Under the pieces are notes generated by a model, which saw nothing but the letters and a program-made list of their open reading frames with translations, made no database searches and was not told the origin of the DNA. From Hypomyces perniciosus (taxonomy: Eukaryota; Ascomycota; Sordariomycetes; Hypocreales; Hypocreaceae): a DNA stretch of 64,000 nt. The stretch spans positions 372,001 to 436,000 of the forward strand of contig SPDT01000008.1 of the NCBI GenBank assembly GCA_008477525.1, given 5' to 3'. Shown piece by piece: positions 1-11,324 of the stretch. Position 1 is the first letter of the stretch; each line of letters starts with the position of its first letter. The position numbers and the translations under genes are program-made.

Positions 1-3000
1 TATTTATAGGTAGTTTCTTTATACTTTTTTTAAATAAATAAAGTATATTAAAGCCTTATTTATATTATTTTATAAATAGTGTAATCTTTAATTCTATTAA
101 AGGTACTTTTAAATTTAATTTATTACTATTATAGCTATTAAAAACTATATTTTATTCCTTTTTTATAACTATATTTTGATTTTAAGTTTTAATAAAAGGA
201 TTATTTAAATTACTTTTAATTTAGGGCTTTTTTTATATTTAATAATATTTTTTAATTCTTAGCTTTAATAATATAACTACAATATAGCTATTCCCTTCTT
301 TAAAAAGGATTAAATATTTACTTATTAAGCCAGTAATCTCCAGCCATTTTAATCCTTTAATAGCCTTTTCTTTTATAAAGGACCTTTTTTATTTCAAAGG
401 AAATAAAAAGGCTAAAAGTTAGGCGATTTAGCAGGTTTAAAAGTTTATTTTAGTTTTTATTATTAAAAAGTAAGCAGTTAATAGGGAAATATAGTTAATA
501 AATTATTTAATTTTATAGCTCTTTTCTTTATAGTATATTTAAATTATATTTTTTATAGGCGGGGCAATAGACTTTAATTAACAGCTATCTCCTCCCCTTT
601 AAAAACAGTACTTAACGGCTATTTTTTAAAAATATTACTACTTATCCTCTTTTATATATCTTTTATATAAAGGTAATTGTTTTAATTTATCTAGTTTATT
701 CTAAAAATAGCTACTTTAAAGTATAATAAAGGATTATATCTTAATTAAAATATTTCTTTTTCCTTTAATTTATAAATATATACTTTAGTTTTCAGCTAAA
801 CTATTTAATTTTATTAATTATATATTTCTTTAATAATTAAAGAGTTACTGTAAAACTTTTTAAGTTTTTAGTTATTAATAAGTTTAATTATTACTTTATT
901 AACTGCTTTATCTTTAAATAAATCTTTATCCGCCTTTATATTTTAATTTATAAAAGTCTCTTTATTATCTTTAATTACTTATTAGCTAAATTTATCTTTT
1001 ATAAACCTTTTTAAATATTTACTTAAATAAGTTTTATTAAATAAGACCTTATTTAACATTTTTAATTTATATACTTTTATTATACCCGCTTAAAACTTAA
1101 TTTTAAATAGGCTTAGTTAATATATCTTTAGTTTTATATCTCTTAAAAGGTCCCTTTAATACTTTATATTATAAAATAAAATAAAGTTGCTAAAAAAGAG
1201 TAGTTTAGCCGCTCTTTACAGTCAATATTAATTATTAGTATTTATCTTTTTAGCTAATATTTAGCGAAATGCAGTTACTGTCTCTTAAGCTATTTTAATA
1301 TTTTCCTTTTTTTCTTTTAAATATATAGGTATATAGTATTAATTAATCTTTTATTATATAGATTTTATTTTAGTTAATTAACTGCCAGGTAAATAGTTTT
1401 ACCTTGAAAGGAAAAATCGGGTTTTAGCTAAATAATAAATAAAACGCAAAGTACCTTATTAAGCTTTTTACTATATATCTATTAACTATAATCGCTTTCT
1501 TTAAATTCTAAAACTACTTTTTATTAAGCCTAGGTATCTTTATTAATACTTATATTAAGCTTTAATAGCTGACCTTTACTATAGTATTAGCTTTAAAGTT
1601 ATATATTAATATCTAAATAATTTGACCTTTTAGACTAATTAATCCTTTTAAAAGTATTTCTTTTATTTCTAGTCCTTTATCTATAATAGCTTAAATTATT
1701 ATATTAAATTAATATATTTATTTAAATATAAACTTCATTACTACTGCTAATAATCAAGTAAATATAGGTTTTACTTTTATTTATCTATAAAACTTATATT
1801 TTCCTTTAAATAAATAAATATATTTATAATTACTTAAAATATATTAAATATTAAAATAAACTTTTTCTATAAGCTTAATTAATTCTATTGCAATAACTGG
1901 CTCTTTAAAGTAGTATAAATTAACGCTTTAATATTAAAGGTACAATATAATTACTTTATATATATTATTCGATATCTGCAGCTACTAGTATCTTTCCTTT
2001 AAAAACTAGAAAATCACTTCTTAGCCTTTATAGCTTATTTTAATATAATACTGCGAAATAGCTATTTTCTTTAAAGTTAAACTATTAAAAATAAATATAG
2101 GCTAGTAGTAATATCTTATTAATTTTACTTATAATTTCTTATCTTTTATAATAAACCTTTTTACTTTATTCTTAAATTGCTAAACATTTATAATTAAAAG
2201 ATTAAATAGTCTGTATACTATTTAAAAGTACTGCGCAATTTATTAAAACTTTTTACTTTACTTTTCCCCTAGCAGTATAAATACAATTGTGCTTAAATAT
2301 ATATCTATAAAATCTTTTAAATCCCTTTCTTTTTTAAGTTTAGCTTTATTTATAGCAGTTACCGGTTTATAGGATAAAGTATTTGCTATAATATGTTCTT
2401 TTTTAAGGATATATTTAATAGTCAAGTTATAAAAAAGATATAATTAATTTATTAGGTTATACTATTTACTTCTTTTTATAGTTTTTTAAAAAGAAGGTTA
2501 TAATCTTAACCTTTAACTATATATATATATAAATATTAAATATAGCTGCAGAGCTTTAAGTAGATTATAGTTATAAAGCTGGTTACTATTAATAGACTTT
2601 TTTTTAAAAAGCTATTTAATTACTGTTTTTTAATTGCAATTTAAAAAAAGCGAAGTTTCTTTGCAAGAGAGTATTTTATAATAGTATAGCAATTGCAATT
2701 AATATTAAATAAAGTAGAGATTTATATATTCTTTATTTTAACCTATATTATTATTAATTTACTATTTATTTATTATTTAAATTCTTCCTATCTATTAATT
2801 TCCGATTTACTTAATTTTAATACTTAACTGTATATTAAAGCTACTTTTTTAATAATCTATGAAAAGAGTTAAATTTAGTATTAAGTTTAATAATTTAAGG
2901 TTTTTACTCTTTTTAAGCTTATACTTTAACTTTACAAACTTTATTAGTATAAGCTTTAAATCTCTTTTTAAAAGCTTATAGGTATTTTTAAGCTAAATAC

Positions 3001-3092
3001 TTAAAAGAATTATAACATAAATACACTTAACCCTCTTTACTTAAAGGGGAATCTCTATACTGCTAATTCTTAATGCAGTTAATGCTAGTTAT
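1..3092. other. A+T-rich, RIP-like decayed repeat DNA
   Basis: No open frame of gene length exists; G and C are very sparse (9 of the first 60 bases) and TA-rich words dominate. This is the pattern expected of transposons mutated by RIP (C to T on both strands). On the minus strand a purine tract at 584-600 is followed by TGTTAATTAAAG from 583 downwards. That looks like a polypurine tract next to the start of a 3' LTR, so part of the block may be a minus-strand LTR element running off the window edge. I could not name its protein domains. Confidence 0.6.
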
Positions 3093-3318
3093 TGTAACGG
3101 GTGTAGCCTAACTGGAAAGCACGCAGTTAGGGCACTTCTGTATTGTCTATCTATAGCTGAAGGAAGGAAGCTCTATACTAGCTATATATGCGTTATATAG
3201 TTGTGCGTATAGGGTTATGGCCGAGGTGGTTTCCTAATGAGGTAAGCGGTCTAGTATTGGTCGTATTTCCGGATTTGGCGTAGTCGTGATTCCGGGAGAC
3301 ATGGCCTAGCCTGTGACA
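3093..3318. repeat. Solo LTR, 226 bases, TSD GTTAT
   Basis: The segment starts TGTAACGGG and ends CCTGTGACA, the TG..CA imperfect inverted ends typical of LTRs. It is flanked on both sides by the identical five bases GTTAT (3088-3092 and 3319-3323). Base composition is near normal while both flanks are extremely A+T-rich. No internal coding part or second LTR is adjacent, so it is most simply a solo LTR left by recombination. The ends resemble gypsy-type LTRs, but the family is not proven. Confidence 0.75.
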
Positions 3319-4854
3319 GTTATTTATATATCCCTTTTATAGTTATAAGTATAATATTTAATATATCTATTACCTTTAACCTTTATATTCTTTAAACCTT
3401 TATTTATTATAAAGGAGGTAGCCTTTATAGGTATAGTAGACTTATTGCAATTTAATTATTTAGTTTTACTAGTAATATTTTAAACTTACTTTAGCTAATA
3501 GTTATAATTTAATAGAAAGTTAACTGTAACTAAACTGTATTATAGCTATAAAAAAAAAGCTTTTTTAAAAAAAGTAATCTTTACTTAATCTATTTAATTT
3601 TCCCCGCTAGCTTTAAAGAGCGTCTATTTAAACTTTAATAAAAAAAATAAAAAACTAACTCCTTTTTTCTACTATAATCTTTAAAGCTCTTTACTAATAT
3701 AAGCCTAAAAACTTTAATCTTTATAGCTTTAATCAAGGTATATTATAAAGTCTTAAAGGTTATATCTGCCTCCTTGCCTACTTAAAAAGTAATAAATAAC
3801 TATTATTTACTAAAGCTTAGTTTTAAAGTAAATATTAATAAAATACTAGAGATTTTTATTACTTATATAAAGATATTTATTAAAAGCTACTTTATTATAT
3901 ATCTACTGCGCTTAAATTATATATTTACTTTATTTCTTTAAAAGCTTTAAAAGGTTAAAAAAGGGTTTCCGCCTCTTTTAATATAGCGCGCTAATATATG
4001 AAAAAGGCAGCGCTTCCTCTATATTATTCTTTTTAATATTGAACGCTTATATAATAGTATTTATTTACTTTATAATTAGCTATATTAATTAATTAATTAA
4101 AGTAATAATATACTCCTCGCTAAAGATAGAGTTTTATTGTTAGTAGGGCCAACTATCTTAATATATGCAGGGAATAAATAAAATTAATAGAAATAAGCTT
4201 TGAATATATAATAGGCATAGTCTATTATAGTAGCTAATAATAAAGCGCTATAGAATTATCTATTTAAAGCTAAAAAGTAAAAGAATAGAAAAAGGAGCTA
4301 TCTAGCTATATATATTAATCTATAGGGCAGTAGTATATATGCGCGTAGGCCTAAGGCTTATACGTGGTGCCCGATATATATATATCTGCATTAGCTGGTC
4401 TGGGAGATATAGGGAATTATGGTGCCAGGCTTAGTATAGCCAAGGTCCTTCCTAATTAGGTCTAACCCGTAACATTAATATTATATTAAAATTTAAAAGA
4501 CTTTTTAAAATATTCCTTTTAAATAATAACTTTACTATAATATAGTTTTTTGATAAATAATAAAGAATATAGGCAGCTATTAATATTATATATAGCTTTT
4601 TACTTTTAAAAGAAGGCTATTTTAATTAAACTACAAATATAATATAATAAATTTAAATGTATTGTTTTAATACTTTAAGTTTACTAATCTATAAACATCT
4701 TTATTAAATAAACTTTATTATTATAAAGGCAATTACTATTAAATTATATATTAATTATTTCATTATTAATTAAAATGACTAGATTAAAAGGCTTTTAAAT
4801 GTATAGAAATATAAAAAAATTATTTAATTAAGTAGTTAATTTATGATAAATATT
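3319..4854. other. A+T-rich decayed repeat with an LTR-end-like island
   Basis: RIP-like A+T-rich sequence without a usable reading frame. A G+C-richer island at about 4320-4474 ends in CCCGTAACA. Its reverse complement starts TGTTACGGGTTAGACC, similar to the start of the solo LTR at 3093. It may be the end of a related LTR in the opposite orientation, but I found no matching other end or target duplication. Confidence 0.4.
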
Positions 4855-5435
4855 TGTTAAAATCACAAGGTTATACTGAACCTCATTTATATATGGCTTC
4901 TAGGAAGCTGCATACAGCGCAGCAATAAGGAAACGACTAAGAGTCTAGTTAGGTTAACAATGGATGAACAATTGAATTGTAACTGAACTAATGGCTAGAA
5001 AGCTATAGAATATCTAGTAATATGCGGCTAGTGTAGAAGTGATTGTATGAACAATAGCTTTGTCTTTTATAATAGTCCTCCGACTAAATAATAAGTGTAT
5101 AGCGGCAGAATTAGGTTTGTGGCTGCATTCCTATTTTCCGCAAAATTCATTTGTATATAAAATCGCTTAAATCGACTCACGGCCATACAAACGGGAAACC
5201 ATTTTGGTCAGATTTTTCACAATAGCCATTGTGGCCATTGTATTGAGTCTAGGGTAGGCGGGGTAGCTGGTCCTAGCTCAATTGTTATCGTTGAAGATAA
5301 CAGAAATTTCCTGACTTACACTAAAGTTCCTCCAGAACTCGGTCCTAGCGTCGGGCCTAATTCCGGGTCTAGCCGGCATAGGAAGGTTACCCAATTTCAC
5401 TAAAATCCTTGCTTTTTAGCCCTCTTTTTTTAACA
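4855..5435. repeat. LTR-like element, 581 bases, TSD ATATT
   Basis: The segment begins TGTTAAAATCAC and ends TTTTTTAACA, giving matching inverted ends. It is bracketed by identical five-base repeats ATATT (4850-4854 and 5436-5440). Inside, base composition is near normal and no long open frame is present. A long solo LTR is the simplest reading; a non-autonomous LTR element is the alternative. Its normal composition inside an A+T-rich block suggests insertion after the neighbours decayed, or escape from RIP. Confidence 0.7.
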
Positions 5436-6200
5436 ATATTAGTTTTAAAGAAACTTGCTACTAAGATATAGTAAAGAGGAAAAATATATATAAAAAAGTA
5501 AAAAAAGTAGTAACTTTAAAAAACTAAACATTATATTTATATAAATATAAATAAATTAAAAAAACAGTAATATAAAGATAAAGTTTATATTATTAATAGC
5601 TATAAAAAGACTTTAACTTTTAATTAGTAGCTTAATTATATAAAAACAAAATTCCTACCTTTTAAAGTTTTTAATAAATAATTTACTAACCTTTTTAATT
5701 AAAAGGAAAATAATTTTATTATTAATATAATAAAATTTTAAACTTTTTATATTCAAAAAGTTATTTGTTAAGCTTTTAAGCGACTATTAATCTTTAATTA
5801 AGGATTAAAATACTTTTAAAACGGTAAAGATAAAAGTTTTATTAATATTTATTTTAGGCCTTTTTACAATAAAGATAACAATAATAAGCTAGTTAAGCCT
5901 ATATAAAAGACTATATAAAAGGCTATATAAGATTAAGATTATAATAATAACAAGGAAATAAAGATACTATTATCGCTAGTAATAATAATTATTATAAATT
6001 ACCCTAAAAAGCTGTAAAAGAAGATATAAAGGGAAATAGCTATTTAGCGCGCTAAAAGGGATAACCCTAGATAGTAATATAGTTTTAATCTAGTATTGGA
6101 ATATAATAATACTGCATAAAATTCCATACTTTTCCCTTTTTTATAATACAAATAGCCTTCATTGAAATAGAAACTATTTATATATTAATTAGGTCGCTTG
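5436..6200. other. A+T-rich decayed repeat DNA
   Basis: RIP-like A+T-rich sequence with short stop-ridden frames only. It ends close to the downstream side of the prenyltransferase gene. No element boundary or domain could be recognised. Confidence 0.5.
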
Positions 6201-6201
6201 A

Positions 6202-6284
6202 TTTTTATGGTGGCTTACGAATTTTATGCCCAACTAAAAGGCGAAGTCCTTTTAGTTGGTTTCCAGAGCACCCACCAACGGGTA
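6202..6284. mobile_element. MITE-like palindrome, copy 1 (left end decayed)
   Basis: A perfect 12-base hairpin stem (6230-6241 with 6248-6259, loop CGAAGT) is followed by TTTCCAGAGCACC and then CACCAACGGG-TA. The last part is the same inverted end as in the element at 8731-8809. The left terminal repeat is not clearly preserved; only a weak match remains near 6202-6212. The right end lies 13 bases after the stop codon of the prenyltransferase gene, so the element may supply part of its 3' untranslated region. Confidence 0.5.
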
Positions 6285-6297
6285 CCCCCTATCTCCC

Positions 6298-7308
6298 TCA
6301 TGCATTCGCCGTAAGCTTTCGGGTGTACTGGCCCACAAGTCCAGCCATGAACCCAGCCCCCACGAGCCAGAACTGATCATGGAACCAAGCACCGCAACTC
6401 TCGGGGCTATTCAAGTCCACATCATAAATGAAGTAAGCCATGGTGACGGCAACTCCGCCCACAGTACCGATCATGTATATCTGATCGAAACCTGCCCACA
6501 AACCACACAATGCGAGCAGTACAACCTGTACGACGGACAGCATACCTGCCATAAGCTTGGTACTCTTCTCAAAACGCAGTGCTAAGCTCTTCACCCCAGC
6601 TTTCTCGTCATCAGCAACGTCCTGGTGCGCGTAGATGGTGTCATATGTGATAGTCCACATGATGATGGAGACAAAGAGCGCCAGTGTTGGCCAGACATGT
6701 TCACCAAAAGGATCAATGCCTAACGCGGAAACGCAGAAGTAGACTGCCCAGGCAAAGGGGAAGCCAAGAACAACTTGGGGATAGTACGTGACTCGTTTCA
6801 TGAGTGCGTAGATGAAGAACAAGACTACCGTGACCACCATATGCGGCTTGCAAGGAGCCGGAAAGAAAGCCAAGATCGGGTAGCCAACTACTAGCTGGGC
6901 CAGAGTGAAGATGTTTGCTTGGGCAGTGGATACGGCACCTCGAGCAATGGGCCGATGGCGACATCGTCTCACACGCCGGTCGAAACGCTGATCAACGTTG
7001 TCATTCCAAGTACAAGAGACCCCGCGTAAGAGAATATTAAAAGGGAGAAGAATTGCAGCCAATTTTAGAAGAGTAATTGGCTTAGGAGTTGTGGGAGAAA
7101 GGCAGGCGGCATACATGATCCCGATCAGATAAGGGAAGTAGAAGGCATAGAGGCCGCCGGGGCGATCGATACGCATAAGTTGACCGTATGGGATCCATGA
7201 TTTAGGAAGCAATGACAATAGGCCAGTGTTGGGATCTTTGTACCCTGGAAGATCTGGGAAGAAGTTGATGTTCTTGTCTAGAACAGCTGTATCGGACCTG
7301 GGTGACAT
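6298..7308 (-). CDS. UbiA-family prenyltransferase, intron-less
   Basis: An integral-membrane enzyme of the UbiA superfamily, which transfers an isoprenyl chain from its diphosphate to an aromatic acceptor. Its 336 residues form about eight hydrophobic segments. The two Asp-rich magnesium/diphosphate motifs are intact: N102-D103-x-x-D106-x-x-x-D110, and D223..D230-x-x-x-D234 in the segment YDTIYAHQDVADD. Overall form matches the COQ2 / meroterpenoid prenyltransferase group. There is no obvious mitochondrial presequence and no core ubiquinone neighbours, so a secondary-metabolism role (such as farnesylating a polyketide-derived phenol) is more likely than COQ2; that is inference. The start is an ATG (7306-7308) with no in-frame alternative needed. 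The gene stands alone between two RIP-decayed blocks yet has no stop, frameshift or A+T drift, so it is probably under selection or recently arrived. Confidence 0.85.
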   Translation of the reverse strand: MSPRSDTAVLDKNINFFPDLPGYKDPNTGLLSLLPKSWIPYGQLMRIDRPGGLYAFYFPYLIGIMYAACLSPTTPKPITLLKLAAILLPFNILLRGVSCTWNDNVDQRFDRRVRRCRHRPIARGAVSTAQANIFTLAQLVVGYPILAFFPAPCKPHMVVTVVLFFIYALMKRVTYYPQVVLGFPFAWAVYFCVSALGIDPFGEHVWPTLALFVSIIMWTITYDTIYAHQDVADDEKAGVKSLALRFEKSTKLMAGMLSVVQVVLLALCGLWAGFDQIYMIGTVGGVAVTMAYFIYDVDLNSPESCGAWFHDQFWLVGAGFMAGLVGQYTRKLTANA

Positions 7309-8727
7309 GATTGTGGGTGAAGAATGAAATACAAGTGAACCTCTTGGATTTCTAACTGAGGAAGTGATGGAAAAGGGAGCGTGAACGCACTCTATTATAC
7401 TTTTACATCATGATAGCATATTGTCAGGTGGTATTGGTGCCTTTGTCGGATAAAGTCGGTCCAGTCGTTGGGGTGATTAGAAAATGGGTATGCAAAGGAG
7501 TCAGAGATCTTCTGCTGTTACTACCCCATACATTGGTTGAATTCTTACGCCCGTATTGCTGAGACGATGGCAATGTCTCCATAGGATCAGCAAGCCTACT
7601 GCATATGATGTGCAAATAAAGTCGCTTTTTTGAGCCGCTTTAGCCGTTCATATGGTTAATGGTGTTTTGTAAGGGGGGGAGGGGTCAGTTGCGAACCCCA
7701 CAAGTTTTCACAGGTGTCTGGGAGATTTGCTGGCTTTATACGTCATAATATGTCCAGGACGAGAAAGGTAAACGACCGAATAGGCGTGGGACATATCTAC
7801 TCCGTACTCGTTACGCTAATGTTGTCCATTCGAATTGCCGATCCCTGTACATCCAATGGTAAGACTGGCATGACAACTTCGTACGGGGCACTGATTCGGT
7901 CAAAAAATGTTCCACATTCTGGTACTTTACCCCTGCTTAGTGGTATTGTACCCGACTCTACCAAGAATTTGCCCGATACTACTATACCAAATCCTCTGGC
8001 TTTTTATGGGTCAAATTACCAAAGTCTGAATCTAAAGCTAGAGAAGAATGGCAGAATGAGTACGAAGTCGTATTATTCCGTATCTCTTCTCCATCTTTGT
8101 GGGGGTAGCGGGACGGAACAGGTCGTTAAAACTGCAATATTTTTGTCATCTTCTCGTCATCTTCTCGCCATCATGTTGTCTGAAGCCATAGATACACATG
8201 TGACCAAACTAGATACTACGGGCAAGTTCGGGGGTATCAGACTACGACAATTAACCGATCTTGGCTATTATTCTCGGAAACATTCTCTGGCAAGAAATAT
8301 GGACCGAACATTTTTGTCCTCAGGCCTGAGGACCCAGAGAAGCTGCGAAGTTTCCAGGTCCTAGGGTGCAGTGAGCACTGTAGGAGTGGCGCTCCCACGT
8401 TTTGACTGTTGACTCTGAGCTTAATCTCAACTCTTACATGCCAAAGCCTCTAGATTACCAGTACTCACAAGACGCGCTTACACTACAGTTCCCTCGGGGT
8501 TCCGTTCTCAGATAAGACCCTCAAGGCCGTTGTACAACTGCCGTCCGTAAAGCGCAATATAGAGCCTGGTGTGTTCGGCCAGCGACCCGCAAACGTTGTC
8601 TCGGCGTTGCGAATCGCGATAGCATTATGCCGCATAGCATATAAGGTCACTTATCCACACGCACAGTGTGGGTTCACATTTTGCTGGATTTTGGTCTGAC
8701 AAATTAATAACATGGGGTTCTGATATA
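7309..8727. other. Non-coding stretch upstream of the prenyltransferase
   Basis: Base composition is near normal. It holds the likely promoter of the prenyltransferase. An ATG-started frame on the plus strand (7750-8364, 204 codons) has no recognisable domain, no Kozak-like context and no homologous feel; I treat it as chance. One copy of the word TACTCCGTA occurs at 7798. Nothing else identifiable. Confidence 0.4.
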
Positions 8728-8730
8728 CTA

Positions 8731-8809
8731 CCCGTTGGTGTATCAGGACTTTTGTGGCCAACTGTTTGGCGAAGCTAAACAGTTGGTTTCCAGAGGACCC
8801 ACCAACGGG
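8731..8809. mobile_element. MITE-like element, 79 bases, TA duplication
   Basis: Perfect 10-base terminal inverted repeats, CCCGTTGGTG (8731-8740) and CACCAACGGG (8800-8809), are each flanked by TA (8729-8730 and 8810-8811). Inside is a second perfect 10-base hairpin (8759-8768 with 8777-8786). The TA duplication is what Tc1/mariner/pogo transposases leave, so this is probably a non-autonomous derivative of such a family. The segment from the inner hairpin to the right end is shared with the copy at 6202-6284. Confidence 0.65.
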
Positions 8810-8812
8810 TAG

Positions 8813-9735
8813 ATGGATCCCTGGTTGACGCCAGAGATGGATATTTTTTTTGTCCACCGCTTTTATTTAGAGTGGTACTAGTATCATCCATCGTCTGGTT
8901 TTAGGAGTAAGTCCGTCTTACAAACCAACATTAAACCCGAAGGATTCACAAACCTTGCCATTGCCCATGTTTAGTACCTTCGCTCGAGCATCTATGCCAT
9001 TTCAGGCCCCGTTTCCGAGGAGCAATGTCAGCGCCGGAGAGAATAGTTGCAGATGTGCCTGCCGCAGTGGCGATAGAGACCCTGCTTGTTAGATGCTAGG
9101 ACGCCAGCTTTTCTTTTTGTTACCACTAAAGTCGGCCCAGATGCTGAGGCCACCTTGTTTTAATAATGCTGATTTAAGAAGACTCGAATCGTTGTCACAA
9201 ACGCCTTCGAAAAACTGACACCACTCGCGAGTTGGAAGGATAGATTTCTGCGGCAGCCACGGGTTTGTCTGTTGCATAGATGAACCGTATGCTATGATTT
9301 GCAATGGTATGAACTTACAATGCAACACCAAGACCGAGTTCCTACCGGAAGTTTATATTGGGAGAAGAAACAGTGGCGTTAAAAATTGTGTGCTCGGCTT
9401 CTTGGCCGTCATATTGGAGTGCGCTTTTTACGCTGCAGTTCCAGACGCGGCCGTTCCACGCCTAAATTTCTTTCCTGTATATTGGGAACCCGTAAAACCA
9501 GAGTTAAGGGATTCCATGGCCTAAACTGTTCGACAATTGGTCTATGTTGTGTTTCTCGTGTCCTTTCCCCAGAAAGCTAAGCTTTGGGCCGAGTAGTTCA
9601 GGCATCAGTGTAACGAGTTGCAGCGAAGCATCCCGACCAAACAAATCAAATCCAGGTAGTAGATTTGACTGGCAAATAACCAAATCTATCAAATAAAGCT
9701 ACTATAAAGTCTTATTCCCCTATAATTAATAATAA
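8813..9735. other. Non-coding stretch, no feature recognised
   Basis: Near-normal base composition, only short overlapping frames on both strands, none with a recognisable domain. It ends at the TCCTA target duplication (9736-9740) of the copia element. Confidence 0.4.
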
Positions 9736-9740
9736 TCCTA

Positions 9741-10006
9741 TATGGCGGAGCGCGGCACAGCTATGTGGAGCATAGAGAGATGGGAAACGAAGCTTGATTC
9801 TATAAAAGAGAATATGCCGTAGTGGCCTCGCTATATATACATATAGCTAACACAAAGAAGAAGCTGTGTACAGGCGCTTCATAAGCGCCTGCATAGTCTG
9901 ATATATCGCTTACGCGGTGTATATATCAGCTCGTATCTGCTTATATAGCAGATAAAAGCTCCTTAGCGCCAGCAAGCAGTAGGGCCCCGGCCTACTTAAC
10001 CCAATA
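9741..10006 (-). repeat. 3' LTR of the copia element
   Basis: This 266-base repeat has the same length as the copy at 17111-17376 and differs from it mostly by C/T and G/A changes. On the plus strand it starts TATGGCGGAGCG where the partner has TGTAGCAGAGCG, and ends AACCCAATA where the partner has AACCCAACA. All of these are transitions consistent with RIP of TG..CA ends. Confidence 0.93.
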
Positions 10007-10259
10007 TACCCCCCAGTTAATAAAGCTATTCCCAGTGCCTTATTAACTGCTATCCTAGTCTATCTATAGTATTGTAACTGTCTGGCCGCGCTTTTAGAGC
10101 CTCTTTTGCTTAGTTAGAAGCTCTTTATTATAAATACGTATTAATATTTTATTGTAGAGGTGAAAGGAATATAAGCGCTATAGCTATTATTAATCTATAA
10201 TAATAGGAAGTTAAACAATAAAGCTCCCTAAACAGGTGAATTGGTCCTAAACAGCTAGA

Positions 10260-10860
10260 ATAGGTATATTAGCTGCCCCCTGGCCCTATTCCTCGCTCTT
10301 CTTCTTTAGTCATCAACATTATCATCATCAATATCAACAACAACATTAACATTAACAGTAATAGCAGTATAGCCCCCGCTATAAATATTACGCTTCCGAC
10401 TAATTCCCTTCGCGCTGCGTATTTATTAGCTAACAGCAAAATTGCAGAAGAAGAATACCTTGTCAGTGAAGCGTAGTTATAGTTGCCCCCTGAAGGTGGC
10501 TTGTCGCGGCGTTAGTCGCTTAGCTGGCCAAGCGGCCACGCCTGTTACTGCTCCTGCTCCTGCGCCGGCTAGTCCCGGCCAGTCTAAGCATACTGCGGCT
10601 GTTGCTGCTTTTAATGTGCGCTTAGCTGCTGTTCGTAAAGCACACCTCGCTGCTGAGGCAGCTTTATCCTCATCTTCGTCGGCTCCTCCTCCTGCTGCTG
10701 CTATCCTGGCCCTTGCCCCTGTTGCTGCTGCTGCTGCTCGAGAGGCTGCTCCCGCCACTGCCCCTACTGCTATACTGTTATCCCCTTTTTATAAGGGTTA
10801 TCTGAAGTCGGCAATCGCTAGCAAAGGAGACTTCTCCTAGTATATTTCTATCGCCCGCTT
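10260..10860. other. G+C-rich island inside the copia 3' region
   Basis: Between the 3' LTR and the end of pol lies a stretch that is not A+T-rich. It is dominated by GCT/GCC/CTG-type triplets. Frames are open on both strands (plus 10,442-10,840, Ala/Pro/Ser-rich; minus 10,477-10,758, Ala-rich), but neither contains an ATG at its start, and the plus frame has no internal Met. I do not recognise a domain. It could be a captured host segment, a low-complexity untranslated region, or the remnant of an extra ORF. Coding status is open. Confidence 0.5.
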
Positions 10861-11324
10861 TCAGTAATGCGCTGCTTACTTTAATAGTAATTACCGATAT
10901 ACCCTTTAATAAACTCCTCCTTAACTTGCCTATATTGCTTTATTTAATTATATACTCTCTAGTCGTTTAGTGCTTGCATTAATTATATATTAGCTCTTTT
11001 AAGCTGTAAGTAAAGAAAATAACCGGGTAAATATACTCTCCTTTCTTTATACGCTTATAAGCTTATATAATTAAATAGTAACCTAGTATAAAAAGGCGTT
11101 ACGCCTTTAATTTAATTTATTAAAAGAAAAGAACTTGGTTTACTTTAAAAAGGCTGCTATTTTAAGTAGTAGCGATAATAATAATAATGCCTTTTGCATG
11201 CAAGCGCGCGAGGGCTAGAAAGCTTTTAGAGAATAATTATTGCAGTAATAAAATGCGCCCTTTATAATATATAGCTTATAGGCTAAAATTAACTGGTTTC
11301 CTATATTCTTATATATTCTATTCT

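Noticed and set aside
7750..8364. A 204-codon plus-strand open frame
   Set aside because: No recognisable domain, no intron logic, no compositional difference from the surrounding non-coding DNA; open frames of this length occur by chance at this G+C.
10442..10840. Ala/Pro-rich plus-strand frame as a protein-coding gene
   Set aside because: It lacks any ATG, an equally open frame exists on the other strand, and the sequence is low-complexity triplet-rich; kept only as an unexplained island.
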